From Rhodococcus sp. HNM0569 (GTDB lineage: Bacteria > Actinomycetota > Actinomycetes > Mycobacteriales > Mycobacteriaceae), in the NCBI RefSeq assembly GCF_012726205.1, contig NZ_JAASAE010000011.1:82640-146639 (forward strand): 64,000 bases of DNA. Direction: 5' to 3'. Made by a program: the position numbers and the translations under genes. A model generated the notes under the pieces. The model worked only from the letters and a program-made list of their open reading frames with translations. It searched no databases and was not told where the DNA came from. Positions 18,879 through 28,304 of this stretch are shown piece after piece; the first letter of the stretch is position 1, and every line of letters begins with the position of its first letter.

Positions 18879-18923
18879 AGTAGGTTTCGGTGGAAGTAGG
18901 TTCGGGTCCGACACAGTAGGTTC
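18879..18923. promoter_or_regulatory. Three direct AGTAGGTT repeats in the menJ/grcC1 divergent region
   Basis: AGTAGGTT occurs at 18879-18886, 18895-18902 and 18916-18923, spaced 16 and 21 bp. The first and third are preceded by ACAC (ACACAGTAGGTT). The gap 18792-18975 must hold both divergent promoters, so these may be binding sites for a regulator; no regulator is identified. Confidence 0.4.
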
Positions 18924-18975
18924 TTCTACCGTGACAACACGGCCGTCGCCGACGACAGGATTGGGATCAGACATC

Positions 18976-20013
18976 GTGAGTACCGAGGGGACCGCGCACG
19001 CCGCTGCGGACGCACAGGGCACTGTGGTCGCAGGGGTCGATCTGGGCGAGCCTGCGCTCGCGGCCACGGTCCGCGCGGGTCTGGCCGACGTCGAGGAACT
19101 GCTCGTCACCGAGCTGTCCGGGGGCGAGGACTTCCTCACCGAAGCCGCACTGCACCTGGCGAAGGCCGGGGGCAAGCGGTTCCGGCCGCTGTTCACGGTG
19201 CTCACCGCGCAACTCGGCCCCAAGCCGTCGGACCCCGACGTCGTCACGGCGGCCACCGTGGTCGAGCTCGTGCACCTGGCGACGCTCTACCACGACGACG
19301 TCATGGACGAAGCCGCGATGCGTCGCGGTGCGACCAGCGCGAACGCCCGGTGGGGCAACAGTGTCGCGATCCTCGCGGGCGACTACCTCTTCGCACACGC
19401 CTCGCGGCTGGTGTCGACGCTCGGCCCGGAAGCGGTCACCACCATCGCCGAGACGTTCGCCGAACTCGTCACCGGCCAGATGCGCGAGACGATCGGCGCG
19501 AAGGCCGAACAGGATCCCGTCGACCACTACCTCGAGGTCGTGTGGGAGAAGACGGGTTCGCTCATCGCGGCGGCGGGCCGCTTCGGCGGCACCTTCTCGG
19601 GTGCGTCCGAAGACCAGGTCGAGCGGCTCGGCCGGCTCGGCGACATCGTCGGCACCGCCTTCCAGATCTCCGACGACATCATCGACATCTCCTCGGTTGC
19701 GGCACAGTCCGGCAAGACGCCCGGCACCGACCTCCGCGAGGGCGTGCACACCCTTCCCGTGCTGTACGCGCTGCGCGACGAGGGTGCCGACTCCGATCGG
19801 CTGCGCGAGCTGCTGGCCGGTCCGGTGGACGAGGACTCCGCCGTCGCCGAGGCCCTCGAACTGCTGGGGCGCTCGGCGGGCATGGCCGCCGCGAAGGCGA
19901 AACTCGGCGAGTACGCCGATCGCGCCCGCACGGAGCTCGCGGCGTTGCCGCAGGGGCCCGCGAACCACGCGCTCGCCCGGCTCGTCGACTACACGATCGA
20001 GCGGGTCGGCTGA
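18976..20013 (+). CDS. grcC1: Polyprenyl diphosphate synthase (menaquinone side chain; GrcC1-like)
   Basis: About 345-aa trans-isoprenyl diphosphate synthase. First aspartate-rich motif DDVMD (in LYHDDVMDEA), GGKRFRP for the diphosphate, second Asp motif DDIID (in FQISDDIIDI). It elongates allylic diphosphates to a long-chain polyprenyl diphosphate, probably for the menaquinone tail. The GTG at 18976 is preferred; GTG 18931 is in frame and would add 15 residues. The position beside menJ and htpX matches M. tuberculosis. Confidence 0.9.
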   Translation: MSTEGTAHAAADAQGTVVAGVDLGEPALAATVRAGLADVEELLVTELSGGEDFLTEAALHLAKAGGKRFRPLFTVLTAQLGPKPSDPDVVTAATVVELVHLATLYHDDVMDEAAMRRGATSANARWGNSVAILAGDYLFAHASRLVSTLGPEAVTTIAETFAELVTGQMRETIGAKAEQDPVDHYLEVVWEKTGSLIAAAGRFGGTFSGASEDQVERLGRLGDIVGTAFQISDDIIDISSVAAQSGKTPGTDLREGVHTLPVLYALRDEGADSDRLRELLAGPVDEDSAVAEALELLGRSAGMAAAKAKLGEYADRARTELAALPQGPANHALARLVDYTIERVG

Positions 20014-20117
20014 CGCGCGTTCGCGCATCCCGCAATCCTGCCGTCGGGTGATCGGGAACTCGCGCGTGTGATTCGGACGTTCTTCTTGCGAACGACTCGA
20101 CAGGAAGGGCGGGAGCC

Positions 20118-20987
20118 GTGAACAGCTTCTCCAACGGCGCGAAGACTTTCGGACTGCTCGTGGGCATGTCCGCACTCATCGTCTTCATCGGATCGCTGTT
20201 CAACAACAGCACGATCCTGGTGGTGGCGATCGTATTCGCGGTCGCGATGAACGGCTACGTCTACTTCAACAGCGACAAGCTCGCTCTCAAGTCGATGCAC
20301 GCGCAGCCGGTCACCGAGGTCCAGGCGCCCGAGATGTACCGGATCGTGCGCGAACTCGCGACGACCGCGCACCAGCCGATGCCGCGGCTCTACATCAGCC
20401 CGACGCAGGCGCCCAATGCCTTCGCGACGGGCCGCAACCCGCGTAACGCGGCGGTGTGCTGCACCACCGGCATCCTGCAGTTGCTCAACGAGCGCGAGTT
20501 GCGCGCGGTGCTCGGGCACGAGCTGTCGCACGTGTACAACCGCGACATCCTCATCTCGTCGATCGCGGGCGCGATGGCCGCGGTCATCTCCGGTCTCGCG
20601 AACTTCGCGATGTTCGCGAACATGTTCGGCGGCCGCGGTGGGGGCCAGAACGCGAACCCGATCGCGCTGCTTCTCGTGTCTCTCCTCGGCCCGATCGCGG
20701 CGACCGTCGTCAAGCTCGCGGTGTCGCGCTCGCGGGAGTACCAGGCCGATCAGTCGGGTGCCGAGCTGACGGGCGACCCGCTGGGTCTGGCGTCGGCGCT
20801 GCGCAAGATCGAGGCGGGCGCGCAGGCGGCACCGTTGCCGCCCGACCCGAAGATCGAGGCGCAGTCGCACGCGATGATCGCGAACCCCTTCCGCGCGGGC
20901 GAGCGTGCGGCGCGGCTGTTCTCGACGCACCCGCCCATGAACGAACGCATCGAGCGGCTCGAACGCATGGCGTACGGCGACCGCTGA
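20118..20987 (+). CDS. htpX: Membrane zinc metalloprotease HtpX
   Basis: 289-aa M48 protease of membrane protein quality control. Two N-terminal transmembrane helices (residues about 8-50), zinc motif HELSH at 134-138, a second hydrophobic pair, and the third ligand Glu in SREYQAD. The GTG at 20118 follows AGGAAGGGCGGGAG. Length is normal. A strong hairpin terminator follows. Confidence 0.93.
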   Translation: MNSFSNGAKTFGLLVGMSALIVFIGSLFNNSTILVVAIVFAVAMNGYVYFNSDKLALKSMHAQPVTEVQAPEMYRIVRELATTAHQPMPRLYISPTQAPNAFATGRNPRNAAVCCTTGILQLLNERELRAVLGHELSHVYNRDILISSIAGAMAAVISGLANFAMFANMFGGRGGGQNANPIALLLVSLLGPIAATVVKLAVSRSREYQADQSGAELTGDPLGLASALRKIEAGAQAAPLPPDPKIEAQSHAMIANPFRAGERAARLFSTHPPMNERIERLERMAYGDR

Positions 20988-20999
20988 GGCCCCGCCCCG

Positions 21000-21024
21000 C
21001 CCCGGCCCCGACGCGGGGCCGGGG
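21000..21024 (+). terminator. Hairpin terminator after htpX
   Basis: CCCCGGCCCC (21000-21009), loop GACGC, GGGGCCGGGG (21015-21024): a perfect 10-bp GC stem between the convergent htpX and YajQ genes, without a T tract. Confidence 0.7.
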
Positions 21025-21046
21025 TCGGCAGGCATGGGGGAGCGGG

Positions 21047-21538
21047 TCAGCGGTAGTTGACGAACTGCAGCGCGATGCCGAAGTCCTCGTTCTTGAGCAG
21101 GGCGATCACGGCCTGGAGGTCGTCGCGCTTCTTGCTGGTGACACGCAACTCGTCGCCCTGGATCTGCGCCTTGACACCCTTCGGGCCTTCGTCGCGGATC
21201 TTCTTCGAGATCTTCTTCGCGTTCTCGCTGGAGATCCCCTGTACGAGGGAACCGGTGAGCTTGAACGACTTGCCCGATTGCTGCGGTTCGCCGGCGTCGA
21301 AGGCCTTGAGCGAGATGTCGCGGCGGATCAGCTTCTCCTTGAACACCTCGAGCGCGGCCTGGAGACGCTCCTCGGTCTCCGCGGTGAGGGTGATCGCTTC
21401 GTCGCCTGCCCAGTCGATCGACGCACCGGTGCCACGGAAGTCGTAGCGGGTCGACAGCTCCTTGGCGGCCTGATGCAGCGCGTTGTCGACCTCCTGACGG
21501 TCGACTTTGCTCACCACGTCGAAGGACGAATCTGCCAC
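21047..21538 (-). CDS. YajQ family nucleotide-binding protein
   Basis: 163 aa, the normal size. Starts [20 protein letters not shown] and contains STRYDFRGT and [16 protein letters not shown], all conserved in YajQ. Homologues bind cyclic di-GMP or nucleic acid in some bacteria; which applies here is unknown. Convergent with htpX and divergent from the tRNA-Tyr gene. Confidence 0.92.
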   Translation of the reverse strand: MADSSFDVVSKVDRQEVDNALHQAAKELSTRYDFRGTGASIDWAGDEAITLTAETEERLQAALEVFKEKLIRRDISLKAFDAGEPQQSGKSFKLTGSLVQGISSENAKKISKKIRDEGPKGVKAQIQGDELRVTSKKRDDLQAVIALLKNEDFGIALQFVNYR

Positions 21539-21673
21539 TGGTATCTCTCCCGGTTCGAGTTCGAGGTGCCCATTGCGGGCGGGTCGGCCTCGACGCTATC
21601 GGGTGCGGACCGCCGGTATCCACCCGTTCGCCCGCCGGCAGGCACCCGGTCCGCATGGCTGTATGCACCCGGT

Positions 21674-21704
21674 TTGCATTGTGGGGGGCGGTTCGTTGTA
21701 TTCT
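21674..21704 (+). promoter_or_regulatory. Putative promoter of tRNA-Tyr
   Basis: TTGCAT (21674-21679) as -35 and TATTCT (21699-21704) or the overlapping TGTATT (21697-21702) as -10, about 45 bp before the tRNA. The spacer is 19 or 17 bp. Confidence 0.4.
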
Positions 21705-21746
21705 TCCATCCGCAGCGCAGAGGCCTCGGCCGGTATGCGCTGCAAC

Positions 21747-21829
21747 GGCAGGTTGCCCGAGCGGCCAATGGGAGCGGACTGTAAATCCGTCGGCTTACGC
21801 CTACGTAGGTTCGAATCCTACACCTGCCA
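21747..21829 (+). tRNA. tRNA-Tyr (GTA)
   Basis: 83-nt class II tRNA with long variable arm. Acceptor GGCAGGT pairs with ACCTGCC; anticodon GTA in GACTGTAAATCC; T-arm GTAGGTTCGAATCCTAC. CCA is not encoded. Confidence 0.95.
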
Positions 21830-21835
21830 CACCCC

Positions 21836-21871
21836 GGAACCCCCGGCGAGCACATGCCCGCCGGGGGTTCC
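21836..21871 (+). terminator. Terminator after tRNA-Tyr
   Basis: GGAACCCCCGGCG (21836-21848) and CGCCGGGGGTTCC (21859-21871) form a perfect 13-bp stem with a 10-nt loop right after the tRNA. Confidence 0.8.
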
Positions 21872-21941
21872 GGCGTGAGGGTCGAGAGCCGACCCGCGAG
21901 CGCACGGGGTGTTGTCCGCCGAACGTCGCTGAACAGGCAAT

Positions 21942-21971
21942 TTGGTGGAGGGCGCGAACTCTGTGTAATCT
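21942..21971 (+). promoter_or_regulatory. Putative promoter of tRNA-Thr/tRNA-Met/rpmG
   Basis: TTGGTG (21942-21947), 18-bp spacer, TAATCT (21966-21971), 40 bp upstream of tRNA-Thr. Confidence 0.5.
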
Positions 21972-22011
21972 CGTCAAGGCTTCGGCGCGCAGCACTGCGC
22001 GAATGAAGCAC

Positions 22012-22084
22012 GCCCCCTTAGCTCAGTCGGCAGAGCGTTTCCATGGTAAGGAAAAGGTCGACGGTTCGATTCCGTCAGGGGGCT
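22012..22084 (+). tRNA. tRNA-Thr (GGT)
   Basis: 73 nt. Acceptor GCCCCCT pairs with AGGGGGC; anticodon loop ATGGTAA with anticodon GGT; T-arm GACGGTTCGATTCCGTC. Followed by tRNA-Met after 39 nt. Confidence 0.95.
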
Positions 22085-22123
22085 CGCTGGATTGAGGTGG
22101 CACCTCGCGTGCCGCACCACCGA

Positions 22124-22196
22124 GGCGGTGTAGCTCAGTTGGTAGAGCAAACGACTCATAATCGTTGCGTCGCCGGTTCAAGTCCGGTCACCGCTA
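22124..22196 (+). tRNA. tRNA-Met (CAT, elongator type)
   Basis: 73 nt. Acceptor GGCGGTG pairs with CACCGCT (first pair G-T); anticodon CAT in CGACTCATAATCG; T-arm GCCGGTTCAAGTCCGGT. The standard pairing and lack of initiator features indicate the elongator or another CAT tRNA; tRNA-Ile2 cannot be excluded by eye but order before rpmG favours Met. Confidence 0.9.
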
Positions 22197-22247
22197 CACA
22201 GTACGAATGATCGACCATGATCAGAACCACCCGAAAGAAGGCATCAC

Positions 22248-22415
22248 GTGGCCTCCTCGACTGACGTCCGGCCCAAGATCACCTTGGCCTGCGAGGTTTG
22301 CAAGCACCGCAACTACATCACCAAGAAGAATCGTCGCAACGATCCCGACCGCCTCGAGCTGAAGAAGTTCTGCCCGAACTGCGGCACGCATCGCGCGCAC
22401 CGCGAGTCCAAGTAG
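22248..22415 (+). CDS. rpmG: 50S ribosomal protein L33 (zinc-ribbon form)
   Basis: 55 aa from GTG 22248 ([18 protein letters not shown]) to TAG 22413-22415. It has two CxxC pairs, CEVC and CPNC, so this is the zinc-binding C+ form, and ends [18 protein letters not shown] lies just upstream. It follows two tRNA genes and precedes hadA, the same order as in M. tuberculosis. Confidence 0.93.
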   Translation: MASSTDVRPKITLACEVCKHRNYITKKNRRNDPDRLELKKFCPNCGTHRAHRESK

Positions 22416-22429
22416 AACCTGCGTCGCAC

Positions 22430-22465
22430 CGGGGCCGCGGCGGCACACGCCGTCGGGCCCCGTTT
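22430..22465 (+). terminator. Hairpin with short T run between rpmG and hadA
   Basis: CGGGGCC (22430-22436) pairs with GGCCCCG (22456-22462), with further pairing GCGGCG/CGCCGT inside, followed by TTT. It may terminate or attenuate read-through into hadA. Confidence 0.5.
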
Positions 22466-22541
22466 GCTCGTGAGGACGTGACGGCGACGCGTGCCGGGCT
22501 CGGCCCGGCCGTCGCGCCGCGGGGTGAAAGGTGACCAGAGC

Positions 22542-23126
22542 GTGACTGAGACCGACGTGAAGAACCCAGAGGGCTCCGCGACGGACGCCGTACCTGCCGA
22601 TGCCGTGACGTTCGATCCCGCCGAGAACGCGAAGGCCATGGTCGGCCACCACTACCGCGTCGAGGACTTCTACGAGGTCGGCCGCGAGAAGGTGCGCGAG
22701 TACGCGCGGGCCGTGCAGGACTACCACCCCGCGCACTGGAGCGAGGACGCCGCGAAGGGGCTCGGCTACGACGGCCTGCTCGCGCCGCTCACGTTCATCT
22801 CGCTCGTCGGCATCATCGCGCAGAACCGGCTGTTCTCCGAGATCGTGCGTGGATACGACTTGAGCCAGATCATGCAGACCGATCAGGTGTTGCAGTTCCA
22901 TCGTCCGATCCAGGTCGGCGACCGGCTCGTGTGCGATGTCTACCTCGATTCGTTCCGGCAGGTCGCGGGCAGCGATCTGATCGTCACGAAGAACATCGTG
23001 TCCGACCAGCACGACGAGCTGGTCATGACCACGTACACGACGCTCGTGGCACGCAGCGGCGGCGAGGTCGACGAGCAGTGGATGGACTCGGTGCGAGAGG
23101 TGGTGATGCACGGTGTCGCTTCGTAG
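22542..23126 (+). CDS. hadA: (3R)-hydroxyacyl-ACP dehydratase subunit HadA
   Basis: 194 aa. The body matches HadA of the FAS-II mycolic acid elongation system (HHYRVEDFYEVGREKVREYA, GLLAPLTFIS, LIVTKNIVSDQ, TYTTLVAR). HadA is the substrate-tunnel hotdog subunit that pairs with catalytic HadB. The protein is about 35 residues longer at the N-terminus than the M. tuberculosis one; GTG 22542 has an AAAGGTGA RBS, so the extension seems real. It overlaps hadB by 14 bp. Confidence 0.9.
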   Translation: MTETDVKNPEGSATDAVPADAVTFDPAENAKAMVGHHYRVEDFYEVGREKVREYARAVQDYHPAHWSEDAAKGLGYDGLLAPLTFISLVGIIAQNRLFSEIVRGYDLSQIMQTDQVLQFHRPIQVGDRLVCDVYLDSFRQVAGSDLIVTKNIVSDQHDELVMTTYTTLVARSGGEVDEQWMDSVREVVMHGVAS

Positions 23127-23538
23127 ATTCGACGACGTCCAGGTCGGGGAGGAGTTGCCCGATCGCATCGTCAAGCTCACGCGTGGCGATCTCGTCAACT
23201 ACGCAGGCGTGTCCGGCGATGCCAACCCGATCCACTGGAGCGACGAGGTCGTGGCGCTGGCCGGCCTGCCGAATGTGGTCGCGCACGGCATGCTGTCGAT
23301 GGGATTGGGTGCGGGGTTCGTCACCGAGTGGCTCGGCGACCCCGGTGCGGTCACCGAGTACAGCGTGAGGTTCACCAGCCCGGTCTACGTCGAGGCGGGC
23401 AGGGCTGCGTCGGTCGAGTTCACCGGCAAGGTGAAGTCGGTCGACGGGGAAAACAGGACGGCAGTGGTCGCTATCGTGGCGAAGTCCGAGGGCAAGAAGA
23501 TCTTCGGACGGGCCACGGCAACGGTTCGCCTGGCGTGA
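23113..23538 (+). CDS. hadB: (3R)-hydroxyacyl-ACP dehydratase catalytic subunit HadB
   Basis: 141 aa, R-hydratase hotdog. The catalytic hydratase-2 motif is present as GDANPIHWSDE (Asp and His), followed by NVVAHGMLSMGLG. With HadA it dehydrates 3-hydroxyacyl-ACP during mycolate chain elongation. GTG 23113 lies within the end of hadA. No hadC follows; the next gene is tRNA-Trp. Confidence 0.93.
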   Translation: MSLRRFDDVQVGEELPDRIVKLTRGDLVNYAGVSGDANPIHWSDEVVALAGLPNVVAHGMLSMGLGAGFVTEWLGDPGAVTEYSVRFTSPVYVEAGRAASVEFTGKVKSVDGENRTAVVAIVAKSEGKKIFGRATATVRLA

Positions 23539-23690
23539 CCAGGCGGATTGGGTTAGTTCCGGGGCATTGAAGTACACTGAGATTTCTGGGGTTGCCTAGC
23601 GCTGCGCGCTGCCCTTCGATCCGTTTCGGCGGATGTGACGGGTGGCGCGCGTGTTGTGTAGCCGCAGAGCGGTGGGTTCCGATCCACCGA

Positions 23691-23763
<73 letters not shown>

Positions 23764-23794
23764 CCCTGGAATGCCAGCGACCGAGAGGAACGAC

Positions 23795-24262
23795 GTGAGC
23801 GAGGATCGCGCGAAGCGCGACGGCGACACTTCCGGGTCCGTCGACCCCGAGGGCGTCGACGCCACCGGCTCCGCTCGCTCCGTCGCACCCACCGGCAAGC
23901 CGAGCGGCAAGCGTCGCGGCCGGGCAACCGGCGCGAACTCCGACGACGGCGCAGGTGCGCGTGGCAAAGTGACTGTCGCGGACTCGCGGTCCGCGCGCAC
24001 GAAAACTGCAGACGGCAAGACAGCCGGCAACGGCAAGGCAGCCAAGAAAAAGAAGTCCGCCGACCGCAAGGAGAACATCTTCAAGCGGCTCGTCCGGTTC
24101 TTCCGCGAGGTCGTCGCCGAGCTCCGCAAGGTCATCTGGCCCAACCGCAAGCAGATGGTCACCTACACGACCGTCGTGCTCGTGTTCGTGGCGTTCATGG
24201 TGGCATTCATCGGACTTCTCGACCTCGGCGTCATCAAGGGCGTCACCTGGTTGTTCGGCTGA
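23795..24262 (+). CDS. secE: Preprotein translocase subunit SecE
   Basis: 155 aa. A long, Lys/Gly-rich disordered N-terminus (about 90 residues) precedes the conserved RLVRFFREVVAELRKVIWPN amphipathic segment and one transmembrane helix (YTTVVLVFVAFMVAFIG). It is an essential part of SecYEG. The N-terminal extension is common in actinobacteria. GTG 23795 is chosen because GAGAGGAA lies upstream; ATG 23771 is in frame. Confidence 0.92.
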   Translation: MSEDRAKRDGDTSGSVDPEGVDATGSARSVAPTGKPSGKRRGRATGANSDDGAGARGKVTVADSRSARTKTADGKTAGNGKAAKKKKSADRKENIFKRLVRFFREVVAELRKVIWPNRKQMVTYTTVVLVFVAFMVAFIGLLDLGVIKGVTWLFG

Positions 24263-25144
<882 letters not shown>

Positions 25145-25219
25145 CGCGGCGCGACCGCACATCGAACTTGCACTGCAGTACGCAAGAACCACACCCAGCA
25201 AGAAACTAGGAACGAAAAG

Positions 25220-25654
25220 ATGCCCCCCAAGAAGAAGAAGCTCGCAGGGCTGATCAAGCTTCAGATCCAGGCCGGTCAGGCCAACCCTGCTCCGCCCGTC
25301 GGTCCCGCGCTGGGCCAGCACGGCGTGAACATCATGGAGTTCTGCAAGGCCTACAACGCGGCGACCGAGTCGCAGCGTGGCAACGTGATCCCGGTCGAGA
25401 TCTCGGTCTACGAAGACCGTTCGTTCGACTTCAAGCTCAAGACCCCGCCTGCCGCCAAGCTGCTCCTCAAGGCAGCGGGCGTGCAGAAGGGCTCGGGCGA
25501 GCCGCACAAGACCAAGGTGGCGTCGGTCACCATGGACCAGGTGCGCGAGATCGCGAAGACCAAGCAGGAAGACCTCAACGCGAAGGACATCGAGCAGGCC
25601 GCGAAGATCATCGCAGGCACCGCGCGCTCGATGGGCATCACCGTCAACGGCTGA
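25220..25654 (+). CDS. rplK: 50S ribosomal protein L11
   Basis: 144 aa, full length. [30 protein letters not shown] is the conserved N-terminal domain that contacts the GTPase-associated centre; the C-terminal domain binds 23S rRNA (thiostrepton region). ATG 25220 after GGAACGAAAAG. Confidence 0.97.
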   Translation: MPPKKKKLAGLIKLQIQAGQANPAPPVGPALGQHGVNIMEFCKAYNAATESQRGNVIPVEISVYEDRSFDFKLKTPPAAKLLLKAAGVQKGSGEPHKTKVASVTMDQVREIAKTKQEDLNAKDIEQAAKIIAGTARSMGITVNG

Positions 25655-25746
25655 TCCGCCTCCGCACCCCCGTGGGAGGGCCGGCCAGGCCCCGTCACCA
25701 CATCGATCCATTCGCCCACACGGGCGAGACGTTAGGACGTGAAGAC

Positions 25747-26463
25747 ATGGCACAGCGCAGCAAGGCGTATCGCGCCGCAGCCGAGAAGATCGACAGCAGC
25801 AAGCTCTACAGCCCCCTCCAGGCTGCGAAGCTCGCGAAGGAAACCTCGTCGTCCAAGATGGACGCGACCGTCGAGGTCGCGGTTCGCCTGGGCGTCGACC
25901 CCCGCAAGGCGGACCAGATGGTGCGCGGCACCGTCAACCTGCCCAACGGCACCGGCAAGACGGCACGTGTCGTCGTGTTCGCCGTCGGCGAGAAGGCCGC
26001 CGAGGCCGAGGCCGCAGGCGCCGACGCGGTGGGCTCCGAGGACCTCATCGAGCGCATCCAGGGTGGCTGGACCGACTTCGACGCCGCGATTGCGACGCCG
26101 GACCAGATGGCCAAGGTCGGCCGCATCGCCCGCGTGCTGGGACCGCGTGGCCTGATGCCGAACCCGAAGACCGGCACGGTCACGGCGGACGTCACGAAGG
26201 CTGTCAACGACATCAAGGGCGGCAAGATCAACTTCCGCGTCGACAAGCAGGCCAACCTGCACTTCGTGATCGGCAAGGCGTCCTTCGACGACGCGAAGCT
26301 GGTCGAGAACTACGGCGCCGCGCTGGACGAGATCCTGCGTGCGAAGCCGTCGTCGGCGAAGGGCCGCTACGTCAAGAAGGTCACGGTTTCGACCACCACC
26401 GGACCGGGCATCCCGGTGGACCCGAACCGCACGCGCAACCTTCTCGAGGACACCGACGCGTAA
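25747..26463 (+). CDS. rplA: 50S ribosomal protein L1
   Basis: 238 aa, full length. [20 protein letters not shown] and [16 protein letters not shown] are diagnostic. L1 forms the stalk at the E site and often represses its own operon by binding the mRNA. ATG 25747, 92 nt after rplK; a strong terminator follows. Confidence 0.97.
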   Translation: MAQRSKAYRAAAEKIDSSKLYSPLQAAKLAKETSSSKMDATVEVAVRLGVDPRKADQMVRGTVNLPNGTGKTARVVVFAVGEKAAEAEAAGADAVGSEDLIERIQGGWTDFDAAIATPDQMAKVGRIARVLGPRGLMPNPKTGTVTADVTKAVNDIKGGKINFRVDKQANLHFVIGKASFDDAKLVENYGAALDEILRAKPSSAKGRYVKKVTVSTTTGPGIPVDPNRTRNLLEDTDA

Positions 26464-26484
26464 GTCGCTTCGACGAAACAGCGC

Positions 26485-26521
26485 AGAAGGGCCGGCACGG
26501 ACATTCCGTGCCGGCCCTTCT
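26485..26521. terminator. Terminator after rplA
   Basis: Perfect 16-bp stem (26485-26500 with 26506-26521; AGAAGGGCCGGCACGG), 5-nt loop ACATT. It serves the convergent rplA and MFS genes. Confidence 0.85.
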
Positions 26522-26540
26522 GGTGTCTGTGGGTGCCGCG

Positions 26541-28187
26541 CTACTCGTCACCGTCGCGGAACGCGACCGTCCGGTCACCGTCGCGGAACGCGACTGTCCG
26601 GTCACCGTCGCGGAACGCGAGCATGGTGCCGCGGCCGTCGGGCCGCCACGGCATGAACACCGCGACCGCGATCGCCGCGAGCACGACGGCCCCGCTCGCG
26701 ACGAGTGACGCGGTCGTGACGCCCTCGAGCACCGTGGTCTTCATCGTGAGGATCAGCTCCTCCCGGCGGCTGTCGAGGAAGGCAGGCAGGTCTGCCTTGC
26801 GGATCTCGAGGACGCTGAGCACCGATGCACTCGCGAAGTCCTTCTGGTCGTCGGTCATGAGGGTCGCGGGCACCGCGTCGAGAGCCGGACGGATCCTGGT
26901 CGTGTAGTACGACGCGACGATCGAGCCGAGCACTGCGACGCCGAGGGTGCCGCCGATCTCGCGGGTCGTGTCGTTGACGGCTGATCCCGCGCCTGCCTGG
27001 TCGAGCGGGAGCGTGGACATGATCGACTCGGTCGCAGGGCCCTGCACGATGCCGATGCCGAGGGCCATCGACACCATCGACGGGAGCACGACCGTGAGGT
27101 AGCTGCTGTCCACCTCGACCGTGCCCGCGATGAACAGTCCGACCGCGGTGAACGCGAGGCCGAGCACGATGACGGCGGCGGCGCCGACGCGTTGGGCGAG
27201 CAAGGTCGCGATCGGTGCGCCGAGTGCGACGGCGACCGCGAACGGGAGAGACGCGATGCCGAACGCGAGCGGGCTGTACTCCCGCACTCCCTGGAAGTAC
27301 TGCGTGATGAGGAACAGGAAGCCGAACAGCGAGAAGTAGGCGACAGCGATGGCGAGTGCGGGCAGTGCGAACCTGCGGTTGCGGAAGAGCCGGAGGTCGA
27401 GGATCGGGTGCGTCACGCGCAGCTCGCGCCACACGAACGCGGCGAGCGCGACGACGGCGAGCGTGGCCGCGGTGAGGGTCGTGGGCGAGAGCCACCCGTG
27501 GTGCGGCGCTTCGATGATTGCCCACACGAGCACGGTGATGCCGACGACCGAGGTCACGATGCCGACGAGGTCGAACCGTCCGACGGTCGTCGCGCGCGAT
27601 TCGGGCACGAGCGCGAGCACGGCGAGCACGGCGACCGCTGCCACCGGCACGTTCATCCAGAACACCGAGTGCCAGCTGAAGTGCTCGAGCAGCCACCCGC
27701 CCGCCGTGGGGCCGATCGCGATCGCGAACCCGGCCATCGCGGTCCACGCCGCGATCGCGAGTGCGCGTTCGCGGGCGTCGGTGAAGATGTTGATGATCAG
27801 CGCGAGCGTCGCGGGGAAGACCGCGGCGGCGAACACGCCCATCGCGGCGCGTGCGGCGATCACCTGTTCGAGCGAGCCGGAGAGGGCACCGGCGGTCGAC
27901 ATCGCCGCGACGCCCACGAGGCCGACGACCATGATCCGCCTTCGGCCGTACCGGTCGCCGAGGTTGCCGAACGCGAGGAGCAGGCCCGCGAAGGTGAGGG
28001 TGTACGCGTCGACGACCCACTGCAGCCCGCTCACCGAGGTGCGCAGTTCGACGCCGAGCGACGGCAGGGCGACGTTGACGACCGTGTTGTCGAGCACGAC
28101 GAGGAGTTCGGCGAGGCAGATCACGGCCAGTGCCGCGAATCGGCGTACGCGGGAGAGCCCGGGTACGGGCGGGGTGAGAACCGTCAT
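26541..28187 (-). CDS. DHA2-family (EmrB/QacA-like) MFS drug exporter
   Basis: 548 aa with about 14 hydrophobic helices. Motifs include LLVVLDNTVVNVALPSL (DHA2 motif in TM1), GNLGDRYGRRR (MFS motif A) and GPTAGGWLLEH (motif C), so proton-driven efflux of drugs or lipophilic compounds is expected. The C-terminus ends in three copies of a 9-residue unit (AFRDGDRTV), from a 27-bp tandem DNA repeat; this is outside the membrane domain. ATG 28187 is used; GTG 28196 is in frame. An operator-like dyad lies just upstream. Confidence 0.88.
   Translation of the reverse strand: MTVLTPPVPGLSRVRRFAALAVICLAELLVVLDNTVVNVALPSLGVELRTSVSGLQWVVDAYTLTFAGLLLAFGNLGDRYGRRRIMVVGLVGVAAMSTAGALSGSLEQVIAARAAMGVFAAAVFPATLALIINIFTDARERALAIAAWTAMAGFAIAIGPTAGGWLLEHFSWHSVFWMNVPVAAVAVLAVLALVPESRATTVGRFDLVGIVTSVVGITVLVWAIIEAPHHGWLSPTTLTAATLAVVALAAFVWRELRVTHPILDLRLFRNRRFALPALAIAVAYFSLFGFLFLITQYFQGVREYSPLAFGIASLPFAVAVALGAPIATLLAQRVGAAAVIVLGLAFTAVGLFIAGTVEVDSSYLTVVLPSMVSMALGIGIVQGPATESIMSTLPLDQAGAGSAVNDTTREIGGTLGVAVLGSIVASYYTTRIRPALDAVPATLMTDDQKDFASASVLSVLEIRKADLPAFLDSRREELILTMKTTVLEGVTTASLVASGAVVLAAIAVAVFMPWRPDGRGTMLAFRDGDRTVAFRDGDRTVAFRDGDE
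26547..26620. repeat. 27-bp tandem repeat in the 3' end of the MFS gene
   Basis: Two full units (26547-26573, 26574-26600) differ at one base (GACC/GACT), and a third is partial (26601-26620). The length is a multiple of three, so the reading frame is kept and the protein gains FRDGDRTVA units. Confidence 0.85.
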
Positions 28188-28204
28188 GCCGAGCACCGTA
28201 GCAA

Positions 28205-28222
28205 TACATGTAACTACGTGTA
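28205..28222. promoter_or_regulatory. Operator-like dyad upstream of the MFS gene
   Basis: TACATGTA and TACGTGTA separated by AC, an imperfect dyad (7 of 8 arm matches), 18 bp upstream of the exporter ATG. No regulator gene lies next to it. Confidence 0.4.
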
Positions 28223-28271
28223 ACGGGTATATCCCGGAGTTGTGCGCCCCGTCGTCCGAGCGTGGACGATT

Positions 28272-28300
28272 TTGCAGGTGGTGGGCGCTTCGCGTACTCT
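28272..28300 (+). promoter_or_regulatory. Putative rplJ-rplL promoter
   Basis: TTGCAG (28272-28277), 17-bp spacer, TACTCT (28295-28300), 299 bp upstream of rplJ. It would give a leader of about 290 nt. Confidence 0.55.
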
Positions 28301-28304
28301 GTCC

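Noticed and set aside
26547..26620. Possible CRISPR-like array
   Set aside because: The 27-bp units are contiguous with no spacers and lie in frame in a coding region.
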